64,000 nt of DNA from Marinobacter adhaerens HP15 (lineage in GTDB: Bacteria; Pseudomonadota; Gammaproteobacteria; Pseudomonadales; Oleiphilaceae): positions 2,356,001-2,420,000 of the forward strand of contig NC_017506.1 in the NCBI RefSeq assembly GCF_000166295.1, written 5' to 3'. Under the pieces are notes generated by a model. It did not search any database. It was not told the origin of the DNA and saw only the letters and a list, made by a program, of their open reading frames with translations. Shown one piece after another: positions 7,811-18,735 of the stretch. Each line of letters begins with the position of its first letter. Position 1 is the stretch's first letter. The translations under genes were made by a program, and so were the position numbers.

Positions 7811-8938
7811 ATGCTAGCGATTCTTCATCCGAATACCGCTCTGGACAGCGAAGAATACCGACAGACCATGCACTACCTCGAGAATCTCCCGAACGTGTCG
7901 GTTCGGGTTCATGAGGTTCAGGGCGCCACCCAGAGGCTGACCGAAATCTACCTTCTCGGGGACACCAAGCCCCTGAACAAGGAAGAGATCGAAGCCCTGC
8001 CTGCGGTCGAACGAGCCATACGCATTTCGGACGACTACCGTATTCTTGGACGCCACCGGGACGATCGACGGCAAAGCGGCTTCACCTACAACGGTGTCGA
8101 GTTCAGTCAATCCAACCTGAACATCTTTGCCGGGCTGTGCGCGGTTGATGTGCCCGAACACGTCGACATGATGATGCAGGCCCTGGAAGAACATGGGGAA
8201 GTTTGCACAAGAATGGGCGCCTACAAGCCGCGCACCAACCCCTATTCATTCCAGGGCCACGGCAAGGGCTGCCTCCCCTGGGTGTTTGAAAAGGCGGGTA
8301 AACACGGCATCAAGGTGATCGCCATGGAGATCACTCATGAGAGCCACATTGAGGAAATCGACAACTGCCTCGAAAAGCTTGGCCGTCCAACCGGTGTAAT
8401 GCTGCAGGTGGGCACCCGCAATACCCAGAACTTCGAGCTGCTCAAAGCCATTGGCCGCCAGAGTACCTATCCGGTACTGCTCAAACGCGGGTTCGGGATT
8501 ACCCTGAATGAATCCCTCAACGCTGCCGAGTATCTGGCCAGCGAAGGCAACGCTAATGTCATCTTCTGCCTGAGGGGCATGAAAACCGAGGCCGGCCAGC
8601 CCCATCGGAACATGGTGGATTTCGCCCATGTGCCGGCGGTCAAGCGCCTCACCCGTATGCCAGTCTGTGTGGATCCTTCCCATTCGGTGGGCAGCCGCGA
8701 GCAGTCTCCGGACGGCATCCTTGATGTCATGCACGCGACCGCCCAGGGCGTCGTCGCCGGTGCCAACATGGTCCTCGTGGATTTCCACCCCAAGCCGGAA
8801 AGAGCCCTGGTGGACGGCCCTCAGGCCTTGCTGATGAACGAGCTGCCGGCGTACCTCGAAGACATACGCCTTTGCCACGACACTTGGAAGAAGCGCCAGG
8901 CCATTTACCAACGCCTGAAGGATGATGCAGCGGAATGA
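7811..8938 (+). CDS. Type I-beta 3-deoxy-7-phosphoheptulonate synthase homologue, divergent active site
   Basis: A 375-residue member of the AroA-I-beta/KdsA superfamily, related to the Thermotoga DAHP synthase that starts the shikimate pathway. The N-terminal 90 or so residues look like the ferredoxin-like regulatory domain; the barrel keeps GAYKPRTNPYSFQG, VGTRNTQNF, LLKRGF, DPSHSVG and a late Asp in VDG. Several consensus positions are changed: the GPCSVE motif is GLCAVD, CERG is CLRG, and the metal-binding EVHP is DFHP. A strong AGGAGA ribosome site fixes the start. It overlaps the next gene by 4 nt. It may be an active DAHP synthase or a paralogue with altered chemistry. Confidence 0.75.
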   Translation: MLAILHPNTALDSEEYRQTMHYLENLPNVSVRVHEVQGATQRLTEIYLLGDTKPLNKEEIEALPAVERAIRISDDYRILGRHRDDRRQSGFTYNGVEFSQSNLNIFAGLCAVDVPEHVDMMMQALEEHGEVCTRMGAYKPRTNPYSFQGHGKGCLPWVFEKAGKHGIKVIAMEITHESHIEEIDNCLEKLGRPTGVMLQVGTRNTQNFELLKAIGRQSTYPVLLKRGFGITLNESLNAAEYLASEGNANVIFCLRGMKTEAGQPHRNMVDFAHVPAVKRLTRMPVCVDPSHSVGSREQSPDGILDVMHATAQGVVAGANMVLVDFHPKPERALVDGPQALLMNELPAYLEDIRLCHDTWKKRQAIYQRLKDDAAE

Positions 8939-9741
8939 TTGTCTACGGACACAGAGGCGCCAAGGGAGAAGCTCCCGAAAACACCCTTCCGGGATTTACG
9001 CATGCCTACCGGCACGGTATCCGGCACTTCGAACTGGATCTCGTATTGTCAAAAGACGGCAAGCCGGTACTGGTACACGATCTTTCGGTTGACCGCACGA
9101 CCAGCCAGAAAGGCAGTATCAGTCAGTACACGGCTGCCGAACTGGCTGCCATGGATGCGCGAAGAAACACCAGCTCCTGGCCCACACCCACGGGAATTCC
9201 CGCGCTGGAAGACCTTCTGGACCGGTTCGACGACCTCGAACACCTGCAACTGGAAGTCAAAAAAGACACGCGTCAGCGCCTGAACATTCTCAGCAATCGC
9301 CTGACAGAGGTTATACAGCGACGCAATCTGTATCAGACGGTGGCCATAACCTCTTCCGACACCTGGTTTCTGAAACAGATCCGGCGGCGGAATAAGAACA
9401 TCCGCATCGGCCTGGTAGCAGAGCGCAAATTCCCGCGCCCCTTGAGCATTGCGGGCCAACTCGGCTGTGAGTATCTCTGCATCAACTGGAAGCTTTGCTC
9501 AAAAGCGCTGGTTGAAAAAGCCCATCGAAAGGGCATGCACGTGTCCACCTGGACGGTGAACCGGATTCACGACATGTTGCAACTGGAAGAAATGGGCGTG
9601 GACAGCATCATCACTGACTATCCCACCAGCACCCGCATATTCTTCGACAACAGGGCCAGGTCAGCTCTGTCACTGCCACAGAGTCACGCCGGGGTGTCCG
9701 CCAGTAAAGAAGCCCTGTCAGCGGGTGAATTCGGGATATGA
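8935..9741 (+). CDS. Glycerophosphodiester phosphodiesterase (GDPD family)
   Basis: A 268-residue TIM-barrel phosphodiesterase that hydrolyses glycerophosphodiesters to glycerol 3-phosphate and an alcohol. The catalytic and metal residues are evident: HRGAKGEAPENT at the N terminus (His and Glu), FELDL (Glu and Asp), and VHDLSVDRTT (second catalytic His). LEVKKD supplies a further metal ligand. There is no signal peptide, so the enzyme is cytosolic like UgpQ. The ATG overlaps the previous stop as ATGA, indicating translational coupling with the DAHP synthase homologue. The last 35 residues are low-complexity. Confidence 0.88.
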   Translation: MIVYGHRGAKGEAPENTLPGFTHAYRHGIRHFELDLVLSKDGKPVLVHDLSVDRTTSQKGSISQYTAAELAAMDARRNTSSWPTPTGIPALEDLLDRFDDLEHLQLEVKKDTRQRLNILSNRLTEVIQRRNLYQTVAITSSDTWFLKQIRRRNKNIRIGLVAERKFPRPLSIAGQLGCEYLCINWKLCSKALVEKAHRKGMHVSTWTVNRIHDMLQLEEMGVDSIITDYPTSTRIFFDNRARSALSLPQSHAGVSASKEALSAGEFGI

Positions 9742-9752
9742 AAGGTTGAGCC

Positions 9753-9782
9753 GGGGTCAGTTGAAGGCTTTCTTCTGACCCC
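9753..9782. repeat. Palindromic GGGGTCA-type repeat, copy 2
   Basis: GGGGTCAGTTGAAG and CTTCTGACCCC form an imperfect inverted repeat between the convergent ends of the phosphodiesterase gene and sthA. The ends are identical to copy 1 at 562-590. As a hairpin in a 58-nt convergent gap it may also act as a transcription stop for both genes. Confidence 0.55.
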
Positions 9783-9799
9783 TCTTGCGGCCTGCCCCG

Positions 9800-11191
9800 T
9801 TAAAAGATCCGGTTCAGACCGTTCAACGCCGCGACACGGTAGGCTTCCGCCATGGTCGGATAGTTGAACGTGGTATTGATGAAGTAGTTCAGAGAGTTGG
9901 CCTCTCCTTCCTGATTCATGATCGCCTGGCCGATGTGGACGATTTCCGCCGCCTGGTCACCGAAACAGTGGATACCCAGAATCTGACGGGTCTCCCGGTG
10001 AAACAGGATTTTCAGCATGCCTACCGCTTCTCCGGTAATCTGGGCACGGGCGAGATCCTTGAAGAACGCCTGTCCAACCTCGTAGGGCACCTTGGCTTCC
10101 GTCAGTTCGCGCTCGGTTTTACCAACGGAACTGATTTCCGGAATGGTGTAGATCCCGGTCGGAACATCCGACACAAAGCGGAAGTATGCGTCATCGACAA
10201 TATCCGAGGATGCAGAGCGGCCCTGGTCATAAGCGGCGCTTGCCAGACTTGGCCAGCCGATCACGTCGCCCGCTGCGTAGATGTTGTCCACTTCGGTGCG
10301 ATAGTGCTCGTCAACAGCCAGTTGTCCACGACCATTGGGTTCCAGACCGATATTTTCGAGGCCCAGCTTCTCGGTGTTCCCGCTGCGACCATTGCACCAC
10401 AGGAATGCATCCGCACGGATTTTCTTGCCCGATTGAAGCGACAACACCACACCGTGGTCGTCGCCCACAACCGACTCATACTGCTCGTTGTGGCGAACCA
10501 GAACGCCATTATTCCGCAGGTGGTAACTCAGGGCGTCGGAGATCTCGTCATCCAGGAAGGACAACAGCCGGCTACCCGGGTTGATCAGGTCGACTTTTAC
10601 ACCCAGGCCCGCAAAGATCGAGGCATACTCTGACCCTATGACGCCAGCGCCATAAATAATCAGTGTACGAGGCGTGTGAGACAGGTTCAGAATGGTGTCG
10701 GAGTTATAGATACGGTGGTGACGGAAGTCCACATCGGGTGGCAGGTAGGGCCTGGAACCGGTGGCAATGATCGCCTGCTTGAAGTGCAGCGTCTCGGAGG
10801 ACTTGCTACCCCGGACTTCTATGCGGTTCTGGTCGACAAAAAAGGCCCGGCCGTTTATCAGATCCACGCGATTGCGAGAGTAGAACTGCGTCCGGAGCTT
10901 GACCTGTTTGCCGATGACTTTCTGGGCATTCTGAAGCACGCGCGGGAAAGAGAACCACCGAGGCTCACCGATATCCCGGAACATCTGGTTGGTGTTGAAC
11001 GTAATGATCTGTTTGACGGAGTGGCGCAGCGCCTTGGAAGGAATGGTGCCCCAGTGGGTGCAGTTCCCGCCAACGGTAGGCTTGTCTTCGATGATAGCGA
11101 CACGTTTGCCGTGTTTCGTCGCATTCATCGCCGCGCCTTCGCCGGACGGACCGGCGCCGATAACGACGACGTCGTAATGATGTTCTGCCAT
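9800..11191 (-). CDS. sthA: Soluble pyridine nucleotide transhydrogenase (Si-specific)
   Basis: A 463-residue FAD enzyme of the pyridine nucleotide-disulphide oxidoreductase fold that moves hydride between NADPH and NAD+ in the cytoplasm. The FAD-binding [10 protein letters not shown] is at residues 12-21, the second nucleotide-binding motif [11 protein letters not shown] near residue 185. Position 44 keeps one cysteine in [17 protein letters not shown], but the second redox Cys of disulphide reductases is replaced by threonine, which is normal in SthA. The gene precedes the nqr block as in Pseudomonas, so two enzymes that handle NADH/NADPH balance are neighbours. Confidence 0.95.
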   Translation of the reverse strand: MAEHHYDVVVIGAGPSGEGAAMNATKHGKRVAIIEDKPTVGGNCTHWGTIPSKALRHSVKQIITFNTNQMFRDIGEPRWFSFPRVLQNAQKVIGKQVKLRTQFYSRNRVDLINGRAFFVDQNRIEVRGSKSSETLHFKQAIIATGSRPYLPPDVDFRHHRIYNSDTILNLSHTPRTLIIYGAGVIGSEYASIFAGLGVKVDLINPGSRLLSFLDDEISDALSYHLRNNGVLVRHNEQYESVVGDDHGVVLSLQSGKKIRADAFLWCNGRSGNTEKLGLENIGLEPNGRGQLAVDEHYRTEVDNIYAAGDVIGWPSLASAAYDQGRSASSDIVDDAYFRFVSDVPTGIYTIPEISSVGKTERELTEAKVPYEVGQAFFKDLARAQITGEAVGMLKILFHRETRQILGIHCFGDQAAEIVHIGQAIMNQEGEANSLNYFINTTFNYPTMAEAYRVAALNGLNRIF

Positions 11192-11249
11192 GCGCGCAGT
11201 GACTCCTTATCTACGTCGTGAAAAGATGGTTGTAATTGTCAAAAACAGA

Positions 11250-11498
11250 TCAGTGCTTGCTGGCCTTGCTGGCGTCGTAAGCCAGAGCCTCGGGCTCTTT
11301 ACCCTCGTTGGCCAACCGTTCGTTTTCTTCTTCGCACTTCTGGGTATTACCACCGCAGATATCACAGGACTGGCTGATACCGAGCGCGCCAATCCCGCCG
11401 CAGGTTCCGCTGATGGGCTTGCGCCCGAGGATCACGCCAATAGACATGGCTGCAACCAGCAAAACCACGATGAAAAGAACCAAAAGAAAGGTACCCAT
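11250..11498 (-). CDS. nqrM: Na+-NQR maturation factor NqrM
   Basis: An 82-residue membrane-anchored protein of the NqrM (former DUF539) family, needed for assembly of the iron centre between NqrD and NqrE. One N-terminal transmembrane helix (about residues 3-25) is followed by a cysteine cluster, GTCGGIGALG and CDICGG, and a short charged tail. It is the last gene of the nqr-apbE transcription unit, 12 nt after apbE, which supports the role. Confidence 0.92.
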   Translation of the reverse strand: MGTFLLVLFIVVLLVAAMSIGVILGRKPISGTCGGIGALGISQSCDICGGNTQKCEEENERLANEGKEPEALAYDASKASKH

Positions 11499-11510
11499 GT
11501 TGCCCTCCCC

Positions 11511-12560
11511 TCATTGAGTCACGTAGGACGAAAAGGCGGGCGTCTGGTGCGTCTCGAAGCCTTCATCCGTCCTGACAATAAAATAGGCCGGGATATTTTC
11601 CCTTACCGCGAGCTCATTTGCCCGCTCGTAGCCCATCACATTAAAACCGGTTGCCAGAGCATCTGCCGTCATACAATCGTCCGCGATAACGGTTACTGAT
11701 GCCAGCTTGTGAGCAATTGGCTCACCCGTTTCAGGGTCTATTGTATGGGAATACCGACGCCCTTCCGATTCGTAATAATTACGATAATCACCTGATGTTG
11801 CCATAGCACGTGATTCCAGCGCCACCACGCGGTTTACCGCGCGCCCTTCGGCCATCGGCTGTTCTATGGCCAGTCGCCAGGTGCTGCCATCAGGTTTACG
11901 GCCATTGACGCTAACCTCTCCGCCAATCTCCACCAGGTATGCCTCCACGCCTTCGCTCTCAAGAAAACGGGCAACCGCATCTACACCGTATCCCTTGGCG
12001 ATAGCCGACAGATCCACATATTGCGGTGGTGTCGCACGCACGGCGGGCGGATCGACCCGCAGCTCAAGCTTCTCGAAGCCAGTGGCAGCAAGAACCCTGG
12101 AGAGAGATTCTTCTGACGGAATCTGCTCCGGGCGCGCCTCGGGGCCAAACCCCCAAAGATTTACCACCGGGCCGATGGTCACATCAAAGGCACCAGCGGT
12201 CATCGTTGAGATCTCTTCAGCCTTCTGAAGAACACGGAGCAAGCCCGCTGACACCGGAACCCACTCGGATTGATCGGATCGTTGATTGAAACGGGACAGC
12301 TCCGAATCCTCGCGCCAGGTCGACATTGACGCATCAACCCCTTCGAGCACCTCATCGATACCGCTGGCCAGAGTTTCAAGCCTCTCCTGATCCTCGGTCA
12401 ATACGACATTGATGTGGTAGCTGGTGCCGAAGACAGGTCCGGAGATTTCCCAGATTTTTTCCTCTGGCTCAAACGAACAACCCGCCAGAACGGCAAAGGC
12501 CAGCGCTGTAAAAGCGCTGGCCAGGGCCACCCTGGCGGGTCGTACCATGCTGAATGTCAT
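11511..12560 (-). CDS. apbE: FAD:protein FMN transferase (lipoprotein)
   Basis: A 349-residue ApbE flavin transferase that attaches FMN through a phosphoester bond to a threonine in target proteins, here presumably NqrB and NqrC. It has a lipoprotein signal with lipobox LAGC (Cys28), the substrate segment VFGTSYHI, and the Mg/FAD-site features around ISTMTAGAFDVTIGP, DLSAIAKGYGVD and SGDYRNYYE. It acts on the periplasmic side of the inner membrane. The gene starts 9 nt after nqrF and is followed by nqrM, so maturation genes are in the same operon as their target. Confidence 0.95.
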   Translation of the reverse strand: MTFSMVRPARVALASAFTALAFAVLAGCSFEPEEKIWEISGPVFGTSYHINVVLTEDQERLETLASGIDEVLEGVDASMSTWREDSELSRFNQRSDQSEWVPVSAGLLRVLQKAEEISTMTAGAFDVTIGPVVNLWGFGPEARPEQIPSEESLSRVLAATGFEKLELRVDPPAVRATPPQYVDLSAIAKGYGVDAVARFLESEGVEAYLVEIGGEVSVNGRKPDGSTWRLAIEQPMAEGRAVNRVVALESRAMATSGDYRNYYESEGRRYSHTIDPETGEPIAHKLASVTVIADDCMTADALATGFNVMGYERANELAVRENIPAYFIVRTDEGFETHQTPAFSSYVTQ

Positions 12561-12569
12561 CAGAACTGC

Positions 12570-13796
12570 TTAGCCTCCAAAGTCATCCAGCATGATGTTT
12601 TCATCCTCTACACCCAGATCTTTCAGCATCTTGATGCAGGACGCATTCATGATTGGGGGCCCACACATGTAGTACTCACAGTCTTCCGGAGCCGGATGGT
12701 CCTTCAGATAGTTCTCGTACAATACGTTGTGGATAAACCCTGTGGGGCCTTCCCAGTTATCCTCCGGCAGTGCATCGGAAAGAGCTACGTGCCACTCGAA
12801 GTTGTCGTTCTCTTCCTGCAGCCCGTCGAAATCCTCTACGTAGAACATCTCGCGAACACTGCGCGCACCGTACCAGAAGCTGATCTTGCGCTTGGAGTTC
12901 AGGCGCTTGAGCTGATCGAAAATATGGGAACGCATGGGCGCCATGCCGGCACCACCACCGATGAAGACCATTTCCGCGTCAGTCTTCTTGGCGAAGAACT
13001 CACCGAACGGTCCCATCACGGTCACCTTGTCTCCTGGCTTCAGGTTGAACACATAGCTCGACATGATGCCCGGGTTATGGTCCGTGCCCGGAGGCGGCGT
13101 AGCGATACGAATGTTGAACTTGAGAACACCCTTTTCTTCCGGATAGTTCGCCATGGAATAAGCCCGGATGGTCTCTTCCTTGTTGACCGCCTTGTAGCGC
13201 CAGATGTTGTGCTTGTCCCAGTCCTCGTGGAACTCTTCCTCGATGTCGAAATCCTTGAAGTCGATTTCGTAGGGAGGGCACTCAAGCTGAACATAGCCGC
13301 CGGCACGGAAATCCACTTCCTCACCTTCAGGCAGCTTGAGTACGAGTTCTTTGATGAAGGTAGCCACGTTGTGGTTGGAGACAACCTCACATTCCCACTT
13401 CTTCACGCCGAAGAATTCCTCCGGCACTTCCACCTTCATATCCTGTTTGACAGGAACCTGACAGGACAGGCGCCAGCCTTCTTTCTCTTCACGGTTGGTG
13501 AAGTGGGTCTTCTCTGTTGGCAGCATGGCACCGCCGCCTTCCAGAACCTTGCACTTGCACTGGGCGCAGGTACCGCCGCCACCGCAGGCAGAGGAGAGGA
13601 AAATACCACTGTTTGCCAGAGTACCGAGCAGCTTGCCGCCGGCTTCGGTCTTCAGCGTGTGTTCTGGATCATCGTTGATCTCAATGGTCACATCACCGGT
13701 GCTTACCAGCCTGGACCGGGCCGCAAGAATCACTGCGACCAGGGCCAGAACGATAACGGTGAACATGACCACGCCGAGAATAATTTCTGTATTCAT
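12570..13796 (-). CDS. nqrF: Na+-NQR subunit F, NADH dehydrogenase component
   Basis: The 408-residue electron-input subunit: it oxidises NADH and passes electrons to the membrane subunits. An N-terminal transmembrane helix (about residues 5-26) precedes a [2Fe-2S] ferredoxin domain with Cys71, Cys77, Cys80 and Cys112 ([11 protein letters not shown] and RLSCQV), then a ferredoxin reductase module with the FAD motif RAYSMANYP and the NAD-site [12 protein letters not shown] and CGPPIMNAS. The last residues DDFGG are typical. A 37-nt gap with a small hairpin separates it from nqrE. Confidence 0.97.
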   Translation of the reverse strand: MNTEIILGVVMFTVIVLALVAVILAARSRLVSTGDVTIEINDDPEHTLKTEAGGKLLGTLANSGIFLSSACGGGGTCAQCKCKVLEGGGAMLPTEKTHFTNREEKEGWRLSCQVPVKQDMKVEVPEEFFGVKKWECEVVSNHNVATFIKELVLKLPEGEEVDFRAGGYVQLECPPYEIDFKDFDIEEEFHEDWDKHNIWRYKAVNKEETIRAYSMANYPEEKGVLKFNIRIATPPPGTDHNPGIMSSYVFNLKPGDKVTVMGPFGEFFAKKTDAEMVFIGGGAGMAPMRSHIFDQLKRLNSKRKISFWYGARSVREMFYVEDFDGLQEENDNFEWHVALSDALPEDNWEGPTGFIHNVLYENYLKDHPAPEDCEYYMCGPPIMNASCIKMLKDLGVEDENIMLDDFGG

Positions 13797-13833
13797 GGTC
13801 TCGCCTTTTCGTTAAACCGAATCACCGGGTGAA

Positions 13834-14442
13834 TTACAGTGAGATACCGGAGAAGGACATGAAGCCCAGGGACATCAGACCAACAGTAATGAAGGTGATA
13901 CCCAGGCCACGCAGGCCTTCCGGAACGTCACTGTACTTCAGCTTCTCGCGGATACCCGCCAGGGCAATGATTGCCAGTGCCCAGCCGAGGCCGGCACCAA
14001 AGCCGTAAACCACACTCTCGCCGAAGGTATAGTCACGCTCAACCATGAACAGCGAGGCACCAAGGATGGCGCAGTTCACCGTAATCAGTGGCAGGAACAC
14101 ACCCAGAGCGGCATAGAGCGCCGGTATGTACTTGTCCAGAACCATTTCCATGATCTGGACGATAGCCGCGATTACACCGATATACGTCAGCAATCCGAGA
14201 AAGCTCAGGTCGACATTCGGCAAGCCTGCCCAATCCAGGGCGCCTTCGCGAAGGATGGTGTTGTACAGCAGGTTATTCACCGGCACGGTTACAGTCAGCA
14301 CCACAACAACGGCAATGCCAAGCCCTGTCGCAGCCTCGATCTTCTTGGAGATGGCCAGGAAGGTACACATCCCCAGGAAGAACGCCAGAGCCATGTTTTC
14401 AACAAAAACGGCCTTCAGAATCAGACTGATATAGTGTTCCAT
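13834..14442 (-). CDS. nqrE: Na+-NQR subunit E
   Basis: A 202-residue, six-helix inner-membrane subunit related to NqrD and RnfA. The conserved cysteines in LGMCTFLA (Cys26) and TVNCAILG, which with their NqrD counterparts hold the intramembrane iron centre, are present. Its start overlaps the end of nqrD by one base. Confidence 0.96.
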   Translation of the reverse strand: MEHYISLILKAVFVENMALAFFLGMCTFLAISKKIEAATGLGIAVVVVLTVTVPVNNLLYNTILREGALDWAGLPNVDLSFLGLLTYIGVIAAIVQIMEMVLDKYIPALYAALGVFLPLITVNCAILGASLFMVERDYTFGESVVYGFGAGLGWALAIIALAGIREKLKYSDVPEGLRGLGITFITVGLMSLGFMSFSGISL

Positions 14443-15107
14443 CAGAAGGCCTCCTTGGCGACATGACGTGACATTTTGTAGTCCGGCTCTTCAACCTGCT
14501 CCGGCTTCCAGGTCCGCAGACCCCAGATGGCCAGGCCGATAATGAAGAAGGCGCTCGGCGGCAGCAGCAACAACCCGTTCGGGATGTACCAGCCGCCCTC
14601 GTTGACCACCGGCATCAGGGACACGCCGAACAGGGAACCGGCACCCAGCAGTTCACGGAAGAAGGCAACAAAGATCAGGAGCACGGAGTAGCCCAGACCG
14701 TTACCAACGCCGTCCAGGAAGCTCAGCCAGGGGCCGTTCTTCATGGCGAAGCCTTCCGCGCGGCCCATGACGATACAGTTGGTGATAATCAGACCAACAA
14801 ACACCGACAGCTGCTTGGAAATCTCGTAGGCGTAAGCCTTGAGTACCTGATCAACCACGATTACCAGTGAGGCGATGATGGTCATCTGTACGATGATCCG
14901 GATACTGCCCGGAATCTGGGTACGTACCAGCGACACTGCGAGGTTGGAAAATGCGGTAACGGCAATAACCGCTGCACACATAACAAGAGTAACGTTCATG
15001 CTGGTGGTTACCGCCAGCGCTGAACAGATGCCCAGAATCTGCAGGGCAATCGGGTTATTGCTGAAGATCGGTTCGAAGAGAACCTGTTTGGCTGATGCAT
15101 CTGCCAT
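14442..15107 (-). CDS. nqrD: Na+-NQR subunit D
   Basis: A 221-residue inner-membrane subunit that pairs with NqrE in the inverted-topology core of the complex. Cysteines in LGICSALAV and [11 protein letters not shown] match those that ligate the shared iron centre. The start lies 2 nt after the stop of nqrC, consistent with translational coupling. Confidence 0.96.
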   Translation of the reverse strand: MADASAKQVLFEPIFSNNPIALQILGICSALAVTTSMNVTLVMCAAVIAVTAFSNLAVSLVRTQIPGSIRIIVQMTIIASLVIVVDQVLKAYAYEISKQLSVFVGLIITNCIVMGRAEGFAMKNGPWLSFLDGVGNGLGYSVLLIFVAFFRELLGAGSLFGVSLMPVVNEGGWYIPNGLLLLPPSAFFIIGLAIWGLRTWKPEQVEEPDYKMSRHVAKEAF

Positions 15108-15109
15108 GA

Positions 15110-15919
15110 TCAGACCTCCCCTTCACGAAGTTTTTGCAGGAACGGCGCGTACCCGCGGTCGCCCATCCAGTAGTTGACCAGTTGCTCAACGCCGCGGCTT
15201 GTCAGCGTAGCACCAGACAGAGCATCAACCTTGTGCTCCTTGTCCTGCGCGTCGGCGCCAACACCGCCCTTGACCAGTCGCACCTGGGGCTCGGAACGGT
15301 CTTCGTTGTAGACCTCCTTGCCAACCCACTGGCGCTTCCAGCGCGGGTTGTCCACTTCGCCACCAAGCCCCGGGGTTTCTGCGTGCGCATAGAAACCCAG
15401 ACCTTCGATGGTGTTCAGGTCACCCTCAAGAGAAATGAAGCCATACAGCGTGGACCAGAGCCCGTAGCCGTGGATCGGAAGAACCACGCGGTTGATCTGG
15501 CCGTTCTCGCTCATGGTGTAAACCTTGGCAACATTCGGGCGACGCTTGATGCCGGCCTTGTCTTCCGAAGAAGGAATGTTGGTGGACATCTGCGGATCAG
15601 AAGCAGCCTTGTACATGTCGTACTTCATGGGATCCTGGACACCCACGTCGGACGGCTCGACAAATTCACCGGTATCGAGGTCGACAAGGCGAACATCAAA
15701 ACGTGCGAACGCATCTTCGATCTGCTCGGCACTGGAGCCAGACTCCAGCATGCCTGCAGCAGAGAGGATGTTGGTCTTGATATCCAGATTCTGGTTCTGG
15801 ATCTGGGCCGGCCGGAGCAGAACCGCTGCAGTGGACACCACCACAGAGAAGGCAATACTCAGAACCAGCGCAACAACCAGCGTGCGGGAGACGGTTTCTT
15901 TAGCTTTAGCCACGAGCAA
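15110..15919 (-). CDS. nqrC: Na+-NQR subunit C
   Basis: A 269-residue subunit with one N-terminal transmembrane helix and a periplasmic domain carrying covalently bound FMN. The flavinylation motif [11 protein letters not shown] is present with Thr238 as the expected attachment residue, the substrate of ApbE encoded downstream. The first codons overlap the end of nqrB by 14 nt. Confidence 0.96.
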   Translation of the reverse strand: MLVAKAKETVSRTLVVALVLSIAFSVVVSTAAVLLRPAQIQNQNLDIKTNILSAAGMLESGSSAEQIEDAFARFDVRLVDLDTGEFVEPSDVGVQDPMKYDMYKAASDPQMSTNIPSSEDKAGIKRRPNVAKVYTMSENGQINRVVLPIHGYGLWSTLYGFISLEGDLNTIEGLGFYAHAETPGLGGEVDNPRWKRQWVGKEVYNEDRSEPQVRLVKGGVGADAQDKEHKVDALSGATLTSRGVEQLVNYWMGDRGYAPFLQKLREGEV

Positions 15920-17114
15920 GCCTCCGTTTGATGTTGGCCTGGACCACGTAATGATCCATCAGCGGCGCAAACAGGTTAGCGAACAGAATCGCCAGCATGA
16001 TGCCCTCGGGGAAGGCCGGGTTGATGACACGGATCAGGATGGTCATGACGCCCACCAGAATGCCGAAACACCAGCGACCGGTGTTGGTCATCGCCGCAGA
16101 CACCGGGTCGGTTGCCATGAACATCATACCGAAGGCAAAACCGCCCATAACAAGATGCCAATGCGCAGGAATTGCAAACATCGGGTTGGTTTCGGATCCG
16201 ACGATATTCAACAGCAGGGACATGCCGATCATACCAATCAGCACGCCGCCAACAATCCGGTAACTGGCAATCTTCATGACCAGCAGTATCAGACCACCTA
16301 TCAGAACCGCCAGGGTCGAAGTTTCACCCATGGAGCCCTGAATGGTGCCCACGAAAGCGCTCATCCAGCCAATCTGGGCTTCCAGGGCTTCCAGACCGCC
16401 ACTTGCGGCCCAGCTCAACGCGGTAGCACCACTGAAACCGTCAACCGCGGTCCAGACAGTGTCACCGGAGATCTGCGCCGGGTAGGCAAAGTAGAGGAAT
16501 GCGCGACCTGTCAGGGCCGGGTTCAGGAAGTTCTTGCCGGTACCGCCAAACACTTCCTTGCCGATAACCACACCGAAGGTGATACCCAGTGCCACCTGCC
16601 ACAGCGGAATGGTGGGCGGGCAGATCAGGGCAAAAAGAACCGATGTAACGAAGAAACCCTCGTTTACCTCGTGACGACGCACGGTGGCGAACAGGACTTC
16701 CCAGAAACCACCAACCACGAAGGTCACGAAGTAAATGGGGACGAAGTACGCCATACCATAAACGAAGTTATCCCATACGCCAGCACCGGCACCGGTGATG
16801 GCAAGTGCCTGAATGAAGGCAGTCCGCAGGCCGCCGTCGGCAACCATGGCGTCCGGGTTGGACGCGAGGAAGCTGTTGGCCTGGAAGCCGATGTTCCACA
16901 TACCGAAGAACATCGCCGGGAAAGTACACAGCCACACGGTAATCATGATGCGTTTGAGGTCGACGCCGTCGCGCACATGAGCGGTTGTGGAGGTTACTTT
17001 GCCGGGGGTGTAGAAAATGGTATCCACGGCTTCGTACAACGCATACCAGCGCTCGTACTTGCCACCCTTTTCAAAGTGATGCTCGATTCCATCGAGAAAC
17101 TGTCTGATAGCCAT
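15906..17114 (-). CDS. nqrB: Na+-NQR subunit B
   Basis: The 402-residue, roughly ten-helix subunit that forms the Na+ pathway and binds FMN covalently and riboflavin. The flavinylation motif GFSGATALS is present, with Thr231 as the likely attachment site. Conserved membrane segments such as FGMWNIGFQ and [14 protein letters not shown] are intact. The gene starts 4 nt after nqrA. Confidence 0.97.
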   Translation of the reverse strand: MAIRQFLDGIEHHFEKGGKYERWYALYEAVDTIFYTPGKVTSTTAHVRDGVDLKRIMITVWLCTFPAMFFGMWNIGFQANSFLASNPDAMVADGGLRTAFIQALAITGAGAGVWDNFVYGMAYFVPIYFVTFVVGGFWEVLFATVRRHEVNEGFFVTSVLFALICPPTIPLWQVALGITFGVVIGKEVFGGTGKNFLNPALTGRAFLYFAYPAQISGDTVWTAVDGFSGATALSWAASGGLEALEAQIGWMSAFVGTIQGSMGETSTLAVLIGGLILLVMKIASYRIVGGVLIGMIGMSLLLNIVGSETNPMFAIPAHWHLVMGGFAFGMMFMATDPVSAAMTNTGRWCFGILVGVMTILIRVINPAFPEGIMLAILFANLFAPLMDHYVVQANIKRRLARG

Positions 17115-17118
17115 CGTA

Positions 17119-18492
<1,374 letters not shown>

Positions 18493-18575
18493 TCAATGGA
18501 TTCGTAACGCCCGACACCTGCGGCCCAGAAAAAACCATGAGAAACGTAGTGCCAGACGTACCCAAAATCGCGCCA

Positions 18576-18604
18576 ATTATAGAGATTAAGGAATCCTATT
18601 TCCA
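18576..18604 (-). promoter_or_regulatory. Candidate promoter of the nqr operon
   Basis: On the minus strand a perfect TATAAT (18581-18576) lies about 110 nt before nqrA, with TGGAAA at 17-nt spacing as a weak -35 box. It is the only good -10 element in the 270-nt space between gap and nqrA. The rest of this space, 18482-18575, holds no convincing gene. Confidence 0.45.
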
Positions 18605-18666
18605 CCAGAAACCGGAACGGGTTAAGAGCTGGTCGCCAATCGAGCCAGTCAACTGGCCATAAAAGC

Positions 18667-18700
18667 AAAAACCCCGGCAACGGTTGCTGCCGGGGTTTTT
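18667..18700 (-). terminator. Rho-independent terminator of gap
   Basis: On the minus strand an 8-bp stem CCCCGGCA/TGCCGGGG with an 8-nt loop is flanked by A5 and T5. It starts about 35 nt after the gap stop codon and separates gap from the nqr operon. The flanking A and T runs would let it work on both strands. Confidence 0.85.
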
Positions 18701-18735
18701 GATGACCTTTACCTCACCAATCAGGTGCGTTCCGC

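Noticed and set aside
12414..13832. 472-residue plus-strand ORF opposite apbE and nqrF
   Set aside because: Antisense to conserved genes, with no recognisable motif.
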